A stretch of 64,000 nt of DNA, taken from the NCBI GenBank assembly GCA_002914805.1, contig JXTB01000035.1, forward strand, positions 1,170,571 to 1,234,570. The letters are read 5' to 3'. The notes under the pieces are model-generated. The model was given only the letters and a program-made list of their open reading frames with translations. It had not been told where the DNA came from and did no database searches. This document shows, piece after piece, positions 1 to 12,262 of the stretch (position 1 is its first letter; every line of letters begins with the position of its first letter). This stretch comes from Parasponia andersonii (Eukaryota > Streptophyta > Magnoliopsida > Rosales > Cannabaceae). The position numbers were made by a program, and so were the translations under genes.

Positions 1-490
1 CTCTTTTGCATAAGTTATGTGTGACCTTCTCTGTATAGGTTGTGGGCGACCTCTTTCGAAAGAAAAGGGAAACAAGTCTATGCTTCGTCAAACAGAAAAC
101 CTGCAAAGAAAGGGAAACAGAAGTCCTCTATTTATGATCAACCAGTTACCCGTTTTGAATAGTTATCTAATTATGTTGTTACTTAAATTGTATTACCCGA
201 TTGTATAGTTACCTGTTTTCACAATTAGGAACATTGAGTTACCTTCACCTATATAAAGGGGACTCAATATTCCAGAGGAGGGATGGGAATAGGTTTTCAG
301 TTTTCCAATTCCCAGACTTCGAAATTCCGACTCCCAATTTGAGAGAGATTTCTAGACGAGACATTGTAACTTTGAGTGCTTGTAATTCTCCATAAAATAG
401 TAAAAAAAAAAGTGGACGTAAGCTTATCTTCTTTGGGGCTAAACCACTATAAAATTCTCTCTTTTTATTTGCTTTGATTAATAACTCTAC
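1..490 (+). mobile_element. Copia-type LTR fragment (solo or truncated)
   Basis: A TATA box (CTATATAAAGG, about 250-260) is followed by a leader and a block at about 411-455 reading GTGGACGTAAGC...CTAAACCACTATAAA. This matches the R/U5 layout I know from plant Copia LTRs, which carry a GGACGTAGGC...GAACCAC motif. No primer-binding site or gag follows, so this is a solo LTR or the end of an element lying to the left of the window. Both outer ends are uncertain. Confidence 0.5.
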
Positions 491-3175
491 TCATACAAGC
501 CACATCTCTTAATTTTTTCTAAATTTATTGTTGATAAAACCTCCATCAACACGTATGTTTACTATATTTGGGTTATTCTGAGGCATATTTAATGAAATTA
601 GTCTCATTTCATAGAACCCAAAAATGAAATAAAATTGGGGAACATGATGAAGAAGAATTGTGCTACAGTACGTTTGTGAAGTAGAAAGAAGAAATGAAAA
701 AGAAGAACATTGTAAAAAATCAAAAAAGAAAAAAAAAAAGAAAATGAAGAACATTGAGAACGTGGAAGAAGAGAAGAAAACAAAGAGGTGTAATGATTTT
801 AATATTTTTAGTAACAGATGTGAATAGAGAAATCTTTTTATTAACTTTTTGTAAATAATTTATTTAAATATGGTTAATTAAACGTCAATAGAATTTTTGA
901 AATCAAACACATTGAAAATCTTAATAACTTATATTCCAATTTATTAGGACATTTTAAATAAACAACTTATATATAAAAAAACAAAAATCATTCTTTTTCA
1001 TTCCCTTTCATTTATTTTTTTTCTAATATATCCCCGTTTTCAATTACGGTTTAATAATATGATGAAATCAACATACAAATCCTCTTGGTTTAATAGAACA
1101 CAAATAGAGCACTCTATTGATCAGACACGCATAAAGCAGAAATAATTAAAAAGACTAATTATTATGTTGGTCTCCCACATCGTTGGTCTTATTGTGCTTC
1201 GATGGTAGGTTTAATTTACAATCGAACTTTGTAGCCAGTATATATTGTCGTTTCATTTCCACGTCTATTTTCCCTTTCTAGGCTAAAAAGCTAAGCACCC
1301 ATTTAACTTTCCCACATAAACTCTTGACTAAAATATGTCATCAGATGCAATTAAGGCCCATTGATATATATTCCACTGAAGAGTGTAATGAATTGAATCA
1401 TTGTGTGTAGTCACGAGGCTTGATATTAATGTCAATTATTAAACACCACGTAAAGATAAAACAAACACTTCAAGTATATGTATAATCATATATATAGTGC
1501 CGCTTGCTTATAGGCTTTTAGCAATATCAGCCTATTTATTGTATTTATTTATTCATTTTGAATCTCAGTTCCAGATTAGTAGTTTAATTAATATACTTTA
1601 GCTCTCTTTATGGGCCACAAAATCCAAATCCCAGAAACAAACTGTCCTGCAATTTGCAATGGACAATGACCGCTGCTCTTCGAAGTTTCAAACTATGACT
1701 GCGGCCACAATCAGAAATGTAGTCCGTGAGATTAGAAATTTAACCATGCATAGATATGATCTATAAAGTCCTTTCAAAAAAAAAAAAAAAAGATCTATAG
1801 GCCCCTAAATCCTAACCCATACTAAAAAGTAAATTAGTTTAGTTCACGTCAACTTTGCATGATTTTATCTTTAATTATGTGTTTTACCTTAATTAATAAT
1901 TTTTTTTTCCTTCTTGTTGCTGATTAAGTTCGGATTTTAGAAACAAAGTCGTCACAAAACCATGTAGCTAGCTCAAGCTACCTAGGGCTACAGTGCTACA
2001 CAATTAAGTGTCACATCACAGGGTCATTTAATAGTTACGTACACAAGTGCATGCGGGTTTTTTCTAATTTTACTGTTAGAATGGAAATGCATATAGACTT
2101 ATGCGTTGACAAATTTTTAAACTTTTTTAGTATAACTTATAAATTCTTTCCAAAATACTAGATAATAAAGATGTTTTAGGGGCATTGCCCACTGCCAATG
2201 GTAGGCTTACCTTTGTTGAATCCAGATAGTCATATATCATGTATTGTAGTCACACGTACACACAGGCAAGTTGGCAATCTCATCCTTCCTTTCCCTATTT
2301 TCGGCTTTTAAGTTCAAGGAGGTCTAACCACGTTTATATAGAAATCACACAAAAAAAGAGCAAAGGAAAATTAGTGGCAGTGTTTATCAATGCCAAAGCC
2401 TTCCTTAAGCCCTGGCCTTGTTCAAATTGATAGCTAACAATACTCGAGAAATTAGGCTGAGAGGCACTTTTGGCGGTTGATTTTTTTATTTAAGCAGAAA
2501 AAACTGGTATAAGACTAATATGTTTCCTTAAAATTGAGATTTATGAAAATACTCTAATTAACTTGACAAGGAAATAACATGACCTTACTGATCTTTCGGC
2601 TCGAAAAAATTACAATATTAATGTAATCGTAAAAAGTTTTCACTAATTTCGGTTACTAAAGTTAACCAAAAAAGAAAAATAGTTAATTTGTACATATCAA
2701 GTGTATATATTTACGGATTTCTCAATCCAATGGTCGTGGCCACATATTCACATTAGATCAAGTTTGTCCAGGCCAAATTATGAAGAAGGGATTGCTTGTC
2801 TAGTTTATGGCTTGTGACAATTTTTGAAGAAATGATTCTGATGAGTGATGAGAACAATAATCACCGCAAATACTAATTATAATAATTTAATATTAAAACT
2901 AAACATTGAATATGTATCGCGGGAAGGCAACAACTCAGCAAGTAGTTTGACAGAAGGGGACCATATAATAAATTATATAATATGATGAGATAACAACATA
3001 GTGGTGCTAGCGATTTGTGCCTGTTAGTTAATTTGTCAACCATAAAATCTTGCACGATCATGCGTAACATGGTTAAGCATAAAAGATGGAGGTACTACTT
3101 TGAAGAAAAATATAGTAGTAAATAACGTTCAAGCAAAGCCAATTGGATTGGTACACGAAAATTATCAAATAAACC

Positions 3176-3178
<3 letters not shown>
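491..3178. other. AT-rich intergenic sequence
   Basis: No open reading frame here has codon structure, splice sites or a recognisable motif. The sequence is AT-rich with poly-A/T runs, for example the A-run near 1777-1791. I see nothing else that can be supported. Confidence 0.6.
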
Positions 3179-3249
<71 letters not shown>

Positions 3250-3250
3250 C
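3179..3250. repeat. (AG)n microsatellite
   Basis: An uninterrupted AG dinucleotide run covers roughly 3179-3240 (about 31 units), followed by a short imperfect tail. It produces artefactual RE/SL-repeat reading frames on the two strands. A run this long is probably length-variable between individuals. Confidence 0.97.
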
Positions 3251-6200
3251 AGAGACATCAGAGAAGTTTTTGTGTTGGTGCTAAGGGTTCGAAAAACTAC
3301 AACTTTGTTCCATGTAATTAAGAGGCTGATTGTCTATGTGCATGGTAATAAATTTTCCTTATATTTCAACACAATACTACACAAATTTTAGGATCACAAT
3401 AATACCTACATATTTATATTTTTCTCGTCGTGATTATATTTTCTTTTAAGTTTGTTCCATTACACGTAAGTTCCGCAATAACAACGATTATAATATAGTG
3501 TACTGCTGATCTTCTACTTGGTCTAATTTTATAAGTAAAACATCAATAAATTATTTTATTAAAAAATGTCAACTCCAACTATGTACAAGAATCATTTACT
3601 TTAAAACTAGATATAAGGACTGTGAGAATAGAGAAAACTATGTCAAGTGACCAATTTCTTTTAAAAGATATAAATAAATAGTTGTGCTAGCTACATCAAT
3701 ATTATCATTAATTTCAAAAGTTCGAACTTCAAATTGAAGATTCTCTTTTCTCTTGATCTTTTGGAGAAATTTAACTTATCCAAGATCTCATGAACAAAAC
3801 TGAAAGATAACTTTAAATTCAAATCCTTTTATTGACCGGAAAAAGAAATAAGAAAAATGAGGGAGCAGAGTGGCCCCTAGAATAGATAAAGCAGAATGAA
3901 TTGGTTGATCATACTATAGTTAGGAAATTATTAATTATCAAACAAAATTTAGTAAGCAACCTTTTTTAGGAGGCCCAGCTAGAGATTTACCAAAATCTTA
4001 CAAGAATATTTTCTGGAGGACCTTATTAAGGAAATGGTCAATTAATTAGATCCTGATTTGTAGTGAGAAAAGAAAGGGTCCACATTGCTTCCCCTTAGTC
4101 AAAGTAACTGAATAGACTGAATAGATACAGTGACTACTTTACAAGCATGTGGATGGCACGATCCGATGTGTAAGAGAAAAACAAGGCAAACAAACACGCT
4201 TTGCTTTTATATACAACAAAAAGAAGGATTGCATAAAAGCTTAACAGATTAGTGCTGATTTTCATCCGAGCATATATTGTTTGTGTGCACGTCGGTTCCA
4301 TACTATAATATCTCATAGAATAATGTGTACATAAAGGAAGAAAAAATTTAACCTTTCGTCAGATTTACCATTGTTTTATAGTATGGTGATTTTGATAGTA
4401 TTTAAGTTAATATATATCAACTAGTAATTTTTACAGTTGATTTTTTCTTTATCTTTGATTAGGGTTGAATTTCTCTTATTTGTTCGATGAGTTATTATTA
4501 TTTTTTTTAATGTTTGGTGGTACCGTTTAGCAAATTTTATGCATATAATGACTGTTATGTTTCGTGAATAATGTATTTAATAGAACCAAAAGTTATATAT
4601 CTTTTTCTTCTTCTTCTTCGTTTTTTTCTTTGAAAAGAAATAACTTCATTAATACTCACATAATAGTAAATCGAGTTATATATAACCTCTAACACTGACA
4701 ATTAACAAATCGATTTATAAACTTGAAAATATAAAAACTTTTGGAGATCTAGTAATATAGGTAGTCTCCGACAACGATCTTAGAGAAAGGCTCCGTGAAT
4801 GATGTAATAAAGCTCTTTATTGGCTCGTTCTAACTCTTTATTCTTTGATTTAACACTTCTTATTAATTCATTAAAAAAGATTTGGCCAACTTTGATCTAT
4901 CATGGTAACAACATCACTAGATCTAAATAAAAAATAATATAAATATAGAAGACAATAAAATCACTAATAAAAAAATACTCAAAATAATTCAAAATACCAC
5001 ATATCCAAATCTTGGTATACTAAGACCACTATGTATCTAGATCTACGTAGACAACTATCTTTCCAAATGAAATGATTATTTGAAACTAAACATAAAAAGA
5101 AACTATGAAAAATCCATACCAAAGAGGGAAAAAATCCCCTTTCCCAATACGAGAAGTACATGCTAAGAGAAGAAGCAAGAGAAAGCTATGGAGGAAGTCT
5201 ATAAAGAAAAAGACTCGCTACGGAGGAAAATGGGAGAGGAAGCAGATGAGAGTACGAGGGCTCCTCTCTTTACTCAAAATTATCTATATATTTTTTAAAT
5301 ATCTTATTCATAAACATTTTTATTTCCGTAAAACTATTAAATTTGAGCTCAATATAATATAATACTAAGTCTATCAGAATTGATAGTCATTAGCTCAGTA
5401 ATTTTTTTTAAGAGTAATTAAAGTGGTGTTAACTGTTTTGATGTTTGTTATTTTGTTTATTTGTTTTTTCTTTTATATTTTGATATGTTTTGTTGTTTGT
5501 TTTTGTGTCTCTTTTTCTATATAGAAATCTCACTAGGGAAAAAAAATGATAGCAACGGTTACCTAATTTAGAAGTCCATATTAGATAATCTAAAATTACT
5601 GTCATGGCTTAAAAGAATTTATATATTATAATTAGTCTTCTATTTCCACTTATTATACTTAAAATATAAATAAATAAATCAACCCCCAAAATTGTGACGT
5701 TTTAATTCATTTTCTATATAACCAAAAAGAAGGGTGGGGAAAAGTATTGGAGGATGTGAGAGCGGAGAAAAAGAAAAAGAACAGAAAAGAAAAGGAGAGA
5801 AAAAACAAAAGAGAGAAAAAGGAACAAAGGAAAGAAAAGAAAAAGAAAAGAAAATGAAGAAGAAAAACACAGAGAAAAGAACAAATAGAATCATTATAGA
5901 TGATAGCGACGCGATCCAGCGGTTCATGTGCACCCACGTCCGTTACAATGGTATGTACAGTCAGCCATGTGATAAGGGCTAAACATGCAGAAACTAACAC
6001 GTGGCAGACAACATCTGGGACCCACATTACAAGCGTGACAAAAAAATTTTTGAGGACTCTCTTTTTTTAAAAAGAAGAAATTTTTTCTACTTTGGACACC
6101 CTAGATGGGAACAGATTCGCAATATTGGAAGATTTTACAGCAGAAGGGAAACGAAGGGCCCACAAAAGATTATATTTGCAGATTTTTACCTTGAATCAAA

Positions 6201-7443
6201 ATATTTGTTGTTCTTTCTTGCTATGTGGGTCCTTCAACCCAAAACTCACTCTTTCATATTTATTTCATTCGTGTCCTTCACAAGATTTTATTATATTGTT
6301 TCTCATTCTAATGCTGTGGTACTAACTTTCACTTTTCAGTACTCCAAAATTCTAATAATGATGTTGGCCTTCTGTAACACTGTTTGCTCAATTTTGGGTC
6401 TATTCTCTTTCTTTCAATCTTCTCGTATTTACATTGCAAGTTTGCAACGACTTGGAATTTTCTCAAACTTTTCTTTTAATAAAAAAATAAATTTTTTTTT
6501 TTCAAAACCAACGTTCAAGATGGGGAATCTCACATTAATTTATTTTTCTTTAAAGTATATTTATTTTGCAATATTTGATTGGATTGTAGTTTAATATTCA
6601 TGTCAATGGTAATGGTGTAAAGCTATTTGGATCGAAATTTGTCTCAATTTTGATGTCTCATTCATATCCCATATTTATCAAGTAAGGTCATATCATCCTA
6701 TTTTCAGCGGTTTATTTCTTTAATAATTTACTATAAAATACCTATGTTATTTCAGGATGATATGATGTTATTTAATTAGTATAACAAGAAGGGGTCTTTA
6801 TGTATATCACAATTTCAGTTTATCTAGAAAAAAAAAAGTACTTACATCAAGATGAGAATATTACCCTCAATTGCAAAAAGAAGGACTATTTTGGCGAAGT
6901 GACAAAAAATAAAGATATCATTCTACAATTTAAGAAACTTCTTGTTTCATTGTGTATAGAAGTCATGCTATTTAAAAGAATTCATTATATTTATATGTGT
7001 GTGTGACACATTTATTATATATATATATATATATAGGTGGTGGGTACTACATGTTAGTTGGAGCGGAAATTTCAAACCAAATTTCAATATACATATAGAG
7101 ATGTCAGGCCATAGAGCATAAATGAAATATTCCACCTTAGTAAGAAAGTTGGGAAAAGAAAAGGAGAGACTGAAAAATATTGGCTCAAAGAAAGATCCTG
7201 ACATCTAATATATCCTAATATCCAAAACCAAAATAATAAATAAATAAAAAAGGAAAGAAAAAGATCGAGCAGTTTAATTAGTTAAACACTTTTGTCAAAG
7301 TCTTTAATCCAATCCAATTCAACATGACCCTCCTTCCTCCAAAATCAACTCCTTTTCTTTCATCATATCATGACTAAGTGGGAAAAGATATACTCTCCGG
7401 ATTTTCCTTGGCAATCAAACAAAATCCAAACAACTTAGAAAAA

Positions 7444-7445
<2 letters not shown>
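3251..7445. other. AT-rich intergenic sequence upstream of the response regulator
   Basis: No gene is supported. The segment 5730-5880 is a long purine-rich stretch. The longest frame (6001-6594, +) has a phenylalanine-rich, low-complexity translation with no domain and is judged to be chance. A small AT microsatellite lies near 7019-7035. Confidence 0.55.
5997..6006 (+). promoter_or_regulatory. ABRE/G-box motif ACACGTGGCA
   Basis: The ten bases contain CACGTG and match the ABRE consensus ACGTGGC bound by plant bZIP factors. The motif lies about 2 kb upstream of the response-regulator start, so linking it to that gene is speculative. A single motif of this length can occur by chance. Confidence 0.25.
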
Positions 7446-7479
<34 letters not shown>

Positions 7480-7480
7480 G
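7446..7480. repeat. (GA)n microsatellite
   Basis: A GA run with one AAA interruption lies about 500 bp upstream of the response-regulator ATG, in the probable promoter or 5' leader. Confidence 0.9.
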
Positions 7481-7741
7481 GACACAACACAAGTGGTTGT
7501 ACCAACGCGGTGGAGAGAATCTAGTGAGAGATCATAACAAGAAAAACATACACAGCAACACAACAACAATAAATATATCCTAGCTAGATCTCTTTATTTT
7601 TCTATTTTTCTTTTTATTTTTATTAGTGTTACTATTAATCATATTGTATTATTTTTATTTGCTTCTCACCCAACACCTACTCGATAAAACCTACGGGAAC
7701 AGACACCACTACTCCATCTCTCTCATTCTCCCCTAAGCACG

Positions 7742-7767
7742 CCTCTCTCTCTCTCTCTCTCTCTCTC
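7742..7767. repeat. (CT)n microsatellite in promoter/5' leader
   Basis: A CT run lies about 215 bp upstream of the response-regulator ATG. Pyrimidine (Y-patch-like) tracts of this kind are common near plant transcription start sites, which fits a 5' leader here. Confidence 0.9.
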
Positions 7768-7944
7768 AAATATTAAAAGTGCAGCTACATTGATACAAAA
7801 GAATATACAAAACAAGAGATAACTGAGAGATGAGTTGGGTTTAAACTGAAATTCTGTCTAAAGGGGTTTCTTATTTCAGTACTAGCTATACATACATATA
7901 TATATATATATATATAGTACTACTATATATATTTTTTTAATTTC

Positions 7945-7989
7945 ATGTCTTCTTCAGCAACGAATTATAGAATTATTAGATGGAGTTGA
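7945..7989 (+). promoter_or_regulatory. uORF overlapping the response-regulator start codon
   Basis: An ATG at 7945 opens a 14-codon frame ending in TGA at 7987-7989. It is out of frame with the main ATG at 7980 and overlaps it. Its stop shares its last base with the in-frame Met-4 codon (TGATG at 7987-7991). A second tiny uORF (ATG AGT TGG GTT TAA) lies at 7830-7844. If the mRNA starts upstream of 7945, both could lower initiation at 7980 and favour Met-4 or Met-5. The transcription start is not known from sequence. Confidence 0.5.
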
Positions 7990-10900
7990 TGATGAAATCT
8001 TCAGAAAAAAATATAAACAACATTATGCCTAAGGATTCCCGCCAACAAAATCATCAACTGCAAGAACAACAACATTTTCATGTCCTGGCTGTGGATGATA
8101 GTCTCATAGACAGAAAACTCCTGGAGAAGCTCCTTAAAGTTTCTTCATACAAAGGTAAACATATAATAACAGCTTGCTTTTATTTGTTCAATATTGCACA
8201 TGATTTGCATAATTCCATTTGAAAAGACCTTTAGCTAGCTCATTTGGTTTTTCCATATAATTTAATGCTGTGTGCATATATATGCTACTTAATTTGTTTC
8301 AAGTAGCAAATGTTTGTCATGGCCTTAGCTTATAGTAGCAAAGTATATGTAACTCAAAATTTTCTTTTTCTTTCTTAATTTCATTTGATGAATTGACCTG
8401 ATTTTGTTTTCTGGATTAGCTTGAGAGCATATATATATATGCACACACACACGCATATAAACTATAGTTTTATTTCCTCTATATAAATACAAATGTCAGA
8501 ATAATTTTAGAGCTTATATTTAATTTTATTTAATTTGACCTGGCAGTGACATGTGTGGACTCCGGGGACGAAGCTCTGAAGTATCTGGGTTTGGTTGATC
8601 ATGATGACTTGGACAAAAGTTCTAGTGCCTCCTCTTCATCATCCTCTTCTGATCCAAACTCACCTGTACAAGAGGTGAGATTGTAATTTTCTTCCCTCTC
8701 TTAGTTGATCCCCCTAATTTTATACTCCCAGTTTCTGGTAATTTATTATTAACTATCTTATTTTCTCATCCCGGAGGAAATTAAGAGACACTTTGATCTC
8801 ATTTTATAATTAGCTGTTTTTTCTTAAAAGTTAGCAGCTAAGTTGTAAAGAAAATCCCTTTCGAAATAATTGATTTATCAATCGATCTAAACATGTACGT
8901 ATATTGAACATTGGGGAAAAAAGACAAAAAAAGAAACGGCACGAAGCCTTTAGGTATATATGTGTGTAATAGAACTTGTATGCCATCTATACTGCTAAGT
9001 CGTTGTATTATTTCCACTTCTTTCGATTCCCTATTAATCTTTTTTTTTTCTGAAAAAAAAATTTCTAACTTAACTATGTTATATAGCTGTAGTACACATA
9101 TTTTGTATTTTAATTGTATTCCGTTTATGTAATGGAATGTAAAGTAATGAAAATATACACAACATACAAGTAGTACACTTCAAGGTAGGGAGCCAAATTT
9201 CTTGTTATTTGAAAATGATGACTAGCTAAGCATATATAAATATGTTGACCGTTGAACATGATTTTCATTTTTTATTTCTGAAAACATGTTGTACATGAAG
9301 TTTTGGTATACATATATTGAACAACTATATAGTGGTATGTGTATACATATATATGTCTCATCTAGTGATATAGTGATCGCCTAGAAAACCAGATATAATG
9401 TATATGTATTCAAATAATTTTCGTATACAATTATGCGTACATGTGTATGCATTGATATGATGGAAGACTAATTATACGATTCAACAAGTTATGACAAGTG
9501 AAAAAGACATATATACTTATACCTAGTCATATCAGTAAACTGATTTACGCACGTGGTTCCTGTAAGGTCACTACAAATGACCTAATTAAGCATGTGAAGT
9601 ATTAATGGTGAAGCTGGCCAGAAGGGAAAGGCCCAAGCCTATATATACTGCTCAATGTGGTTTCTTCGTTATTTTTATTTGTTCATCATAACTGTCCCCA
9701 TGGACATTTTGGTCTACGTACCGTACGTGTGTAACTTTCAATCACCAAAAAAAGGAAAGAAGAATTTTAATTTAATAAATCCCAGCTCCCACGCTCCAAC
9801 CCTTTTTCACTTCTCTTCCCTTTTCATGTTTAGTTTGATTTTCGAGCGTCAAAAAGTTGACATTAGAGCTCTTGAAACTTTTAAATGTTATTAATTTAGA
9901 AGTAGTGATTATGAATATTAGGAAATCAATGACTTGAATATATCATCTCGATGCAATCAAATGCAGGGATCAAAAGTCAACTTGATCATGACGGACTATT
10001 GTATGCCCGGGATGAGCGGCTATGATTTACTTAAACGACTTAAGGTACCTTGATTTCTTCTCTATATTTTAATTATAAAAGAATTGCTTATCAAATTCAA
10101 AGCCAAAAAGGAAATCTTTCCAGAAAAAGGAAACAAAAAAAATCATGATTTGTAGATTTACATGCTTCCCGGGAAGGCTTTCCCTTGTTTCTCTAGTTAC
10201 GCAAGACAAAATTGCCCTAATTATAAATAATGTTATGAGGAGGAACCTATGATCTTTAAATAGAATCATGGACAATACACTAACATAAATAAGAATCTAC
10301 CATAAGTTGTAGGTCTCAGACGACTTCTATTGTATTCATGTAAGTATAAGTACTAAGTATTGTAATATCTTTTAATATTAACATATTTTATACAAAAGAA
10401 GTGCACTTTTTAATTTACTAATAAAATGAGTGGACATCAATCTTGAAACTTTTTTTTTTTCATGTTCATTCTTCTTCTCATTGGATTCTTGCCTTTATAT
10501 CCTAACAGGGATCTTCCTGGAAAGACGTGCCGGTTATAATAATGTCATCAGAGAATGTACCTTCTATAATCAACAAGTAATTAGTCTTTAATTTCCCTCC
10601 TCTTCTATTATATATATATGTACTATCGTAATAATTTTCTTTATATATATATTTGCATGTTTTGCATATATCTATATATATTTATATAAGACAGAGAGAG
10701 AAAGAGTCGTAACATCTCATATGTATAATCTAGAAAGTGATTATTTAGTAATTTGATTAAAACTTTATGCGACAGGTGCTTAGAAGGAGGGGCCGAAGAG
10801 TTTCTCTTAAAACCTCTTCAGTTATCAGATTTAAAGAACCTTGAGCATTACCTTCTCAAACCCCTTGACCATTCTTGTCAAAGCAATATCACTATTGATC

Positions 10901-11091
10901 AGAACGATTTCGCAGCAAATGACGTCGTTGGTAACAACGTGGACGACACCAAAAGCAATAATAGTAGTTGTGACAGTACTGGTAAAAGCAATGGCAACAA
11001 CAATAACACCAATAGTAATATTACGATGAGCAAGAGGAAGGTAGTTTCTCCGGGACCTTCTGAGAGAAGACCGAAAAAGTCAAAGGATTAG
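7980..11091 (+). CDS. Type-A two-component response regulator (ARR8/ARR9-like)
   Basis: Exons are 7980-8154, 8547-8674, 9967-10044, 10509-10576 and 10776-11091, giving 254 aa; all introns are GT-AG and all phases agree. One receiver domain (about residues 32-180) is present. The acidic pair D39/D40 lies in HVLAVDDS, the phospho-acceptor D111 in [18 protein letters not shown]140 in IIMSSENVP, and the conserved lysine K162 in EEFLLKP. There is no DNA-binding GARP domain; the tail is Asn/Ser-rich and ends in a basic RRPKKSK stretch, so this is type A. In the family such proteins accept phosphate from histidine phosphotransfer proteins and dampen cytokinin signalling, and their genes are often cytokinin-induced. 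[14 protein letters not shown] and the CMPGM.GYDLL motif point to the ARR8/ARR9 branch. A Ser-rich loop of seven consecutive serines (residues 87-93) is inserted before the phospho-acceptor strand. Residue 150 is Lys where relatives usually have Arg. The ATG at 7980 is the first in frame; Met-4/Met-5 are alternatives. Confidence 0.93.
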
Positions 11092-11439
11092 CTGTCGTAT
11101 GAAAAATGTCGAGACTAGTACACTTACTCGCATAACATAGTCACGTGTCTATCTGAAATCCCAGTCCTTATATATATATATATGTATAATCCAAGTGACT
11201 TATATATGTCACTTTGGAGAGTATATATATAGAATATATATATATATTTATATTATATAGCAATAGTTGAATTTTATGCCAAGTTTTTGTGGCCAAATTT
11301 TTTTTACTCGATGTGTCGTAGATAATTTGGCTGCTCGTTTCTGTTAATTTGCATGTGGTTCATATGGGAAAGAAATGGTTTTGCTAAATAAATAATAAAA
11401 CAAAAGAACGCAAGTTTAATACGATGTGGTAGAGATTTA

Positions 11440-11590
11440 GAATTAGTGTATTGTACTTTCTTTTGGGTTAACACTTAAATGTATAATTAGACTACTGCTA
11501 AAGATATCTTTTTTTAAGAATTAGTTAATTGTACTTTCTTTTGGGTTAACACTTAAATTTGTAAGACTACTGATAAAGATCTTTTTGAAC
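11440..11590. repeat. 78-bp direct tandem duplication
   Basis: The block TTGTACTTTCTTTTGGGTTA begins at 11451 and again at 11529 and is followed in both copies by nearly the same 40 bases. The two copies differ at only a few positions, so the duplication looks recent. It lies about 350 bp past the response-regulator stop, beyond or near the end of the 3' UTR. Confidence 0.85.
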
Positions 11591-12045
11591 CTGTCAAAAA
11601 AACTGTTACGTAAAATCACGTAGATATATGTGTTGCATCTGTTAGTAAATCTTTTTGTTTGTAAAAACTTAATAATGGTGATACCAAACATTTCTCGATA
11701 GACAAATTATATTTTCATTAAACCTTAGCAAGCATGTGAGCATGACTGCACGTCTAACGTCTTGCTCTTGATAAAAATGATAAGAATTCTCCTCTTTCAT
11801 GACCTTGGCGAGTACTACTACGGTCATGTGAATTGTAATGTGGATGGACCCTGCATGCATGGCACATTTCAAGTTGCGAAGCGGTATCCGAACATTGTTA
11901 ATGACGAGAATACTGCTAGAAGACAATGCTCGTGAATGCCCCCATTAGGCATTAGGTGAGACTAAATCACGGTACGAAATCATAGTAAACTTTCTCAGAA
12001 CCCGTAGAAGGTGGTCATAGTAATTTGACAATCGGGTGTTAAGTG
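11591..12045. other. Intergenic, no gene seen
   Basis: The only long frame (11669-11926, -) has no recognisable motif and no splice context. I see nothing else. Confidence 0.5.
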
Positions 12046-12262
12046 CCGTAAAAATGGGCTGGGCCAGGTCGGAATTCAAGAACTAAGGCCCAGCCTGGCC
12101 CCATGGCCCGCTTGGCCGAAGGCCAGACCCAGCCCTAAACCAATATTTAAAATAAAATAAAATATATTTTTTTAATTTATTTTTTTAAAAAAAATACCCG
12201 GCGAGCTCATAGCTATGGCCCAGTCCAGCCCTGCCTTAGGGCCGAGCTATTTTTACAGTTCT
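12046..12262. mobile_element. GC-rich MITE-like foldback with GGCCC-rich arms
   Basis: Both ends can be read as imperfect inverted repeats: CGTAAAAATGGGCTGGGCC on the left, and TGTAAAAATAGCTCGGCCC on the complement of the right end. The arms are rich in GGCCC/GGGCC while the centre is pure AT. The GC jump against the flanks supports an inserted element. I could not find a clear target-site duplication. Confidence 0.5.

Noticed and set aside
3073..3321. Open frames on both strands across the GA run (RE/SL repeats)
   Set aside because: They are produced by the dinucleotide repeat and have no independent coding signal.
3715..3735. GTTCGAAC string resembling a tRNA B box
   Set aside because: No matching A box, acceptor stem or anticodon arm around it.
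6001..6594. 197-residue + strand frame
   Set aside because: Low-complexity, Phe/Ile-rich translation of AT-rich DNA, with no domain, no splice sites and no codon preference.
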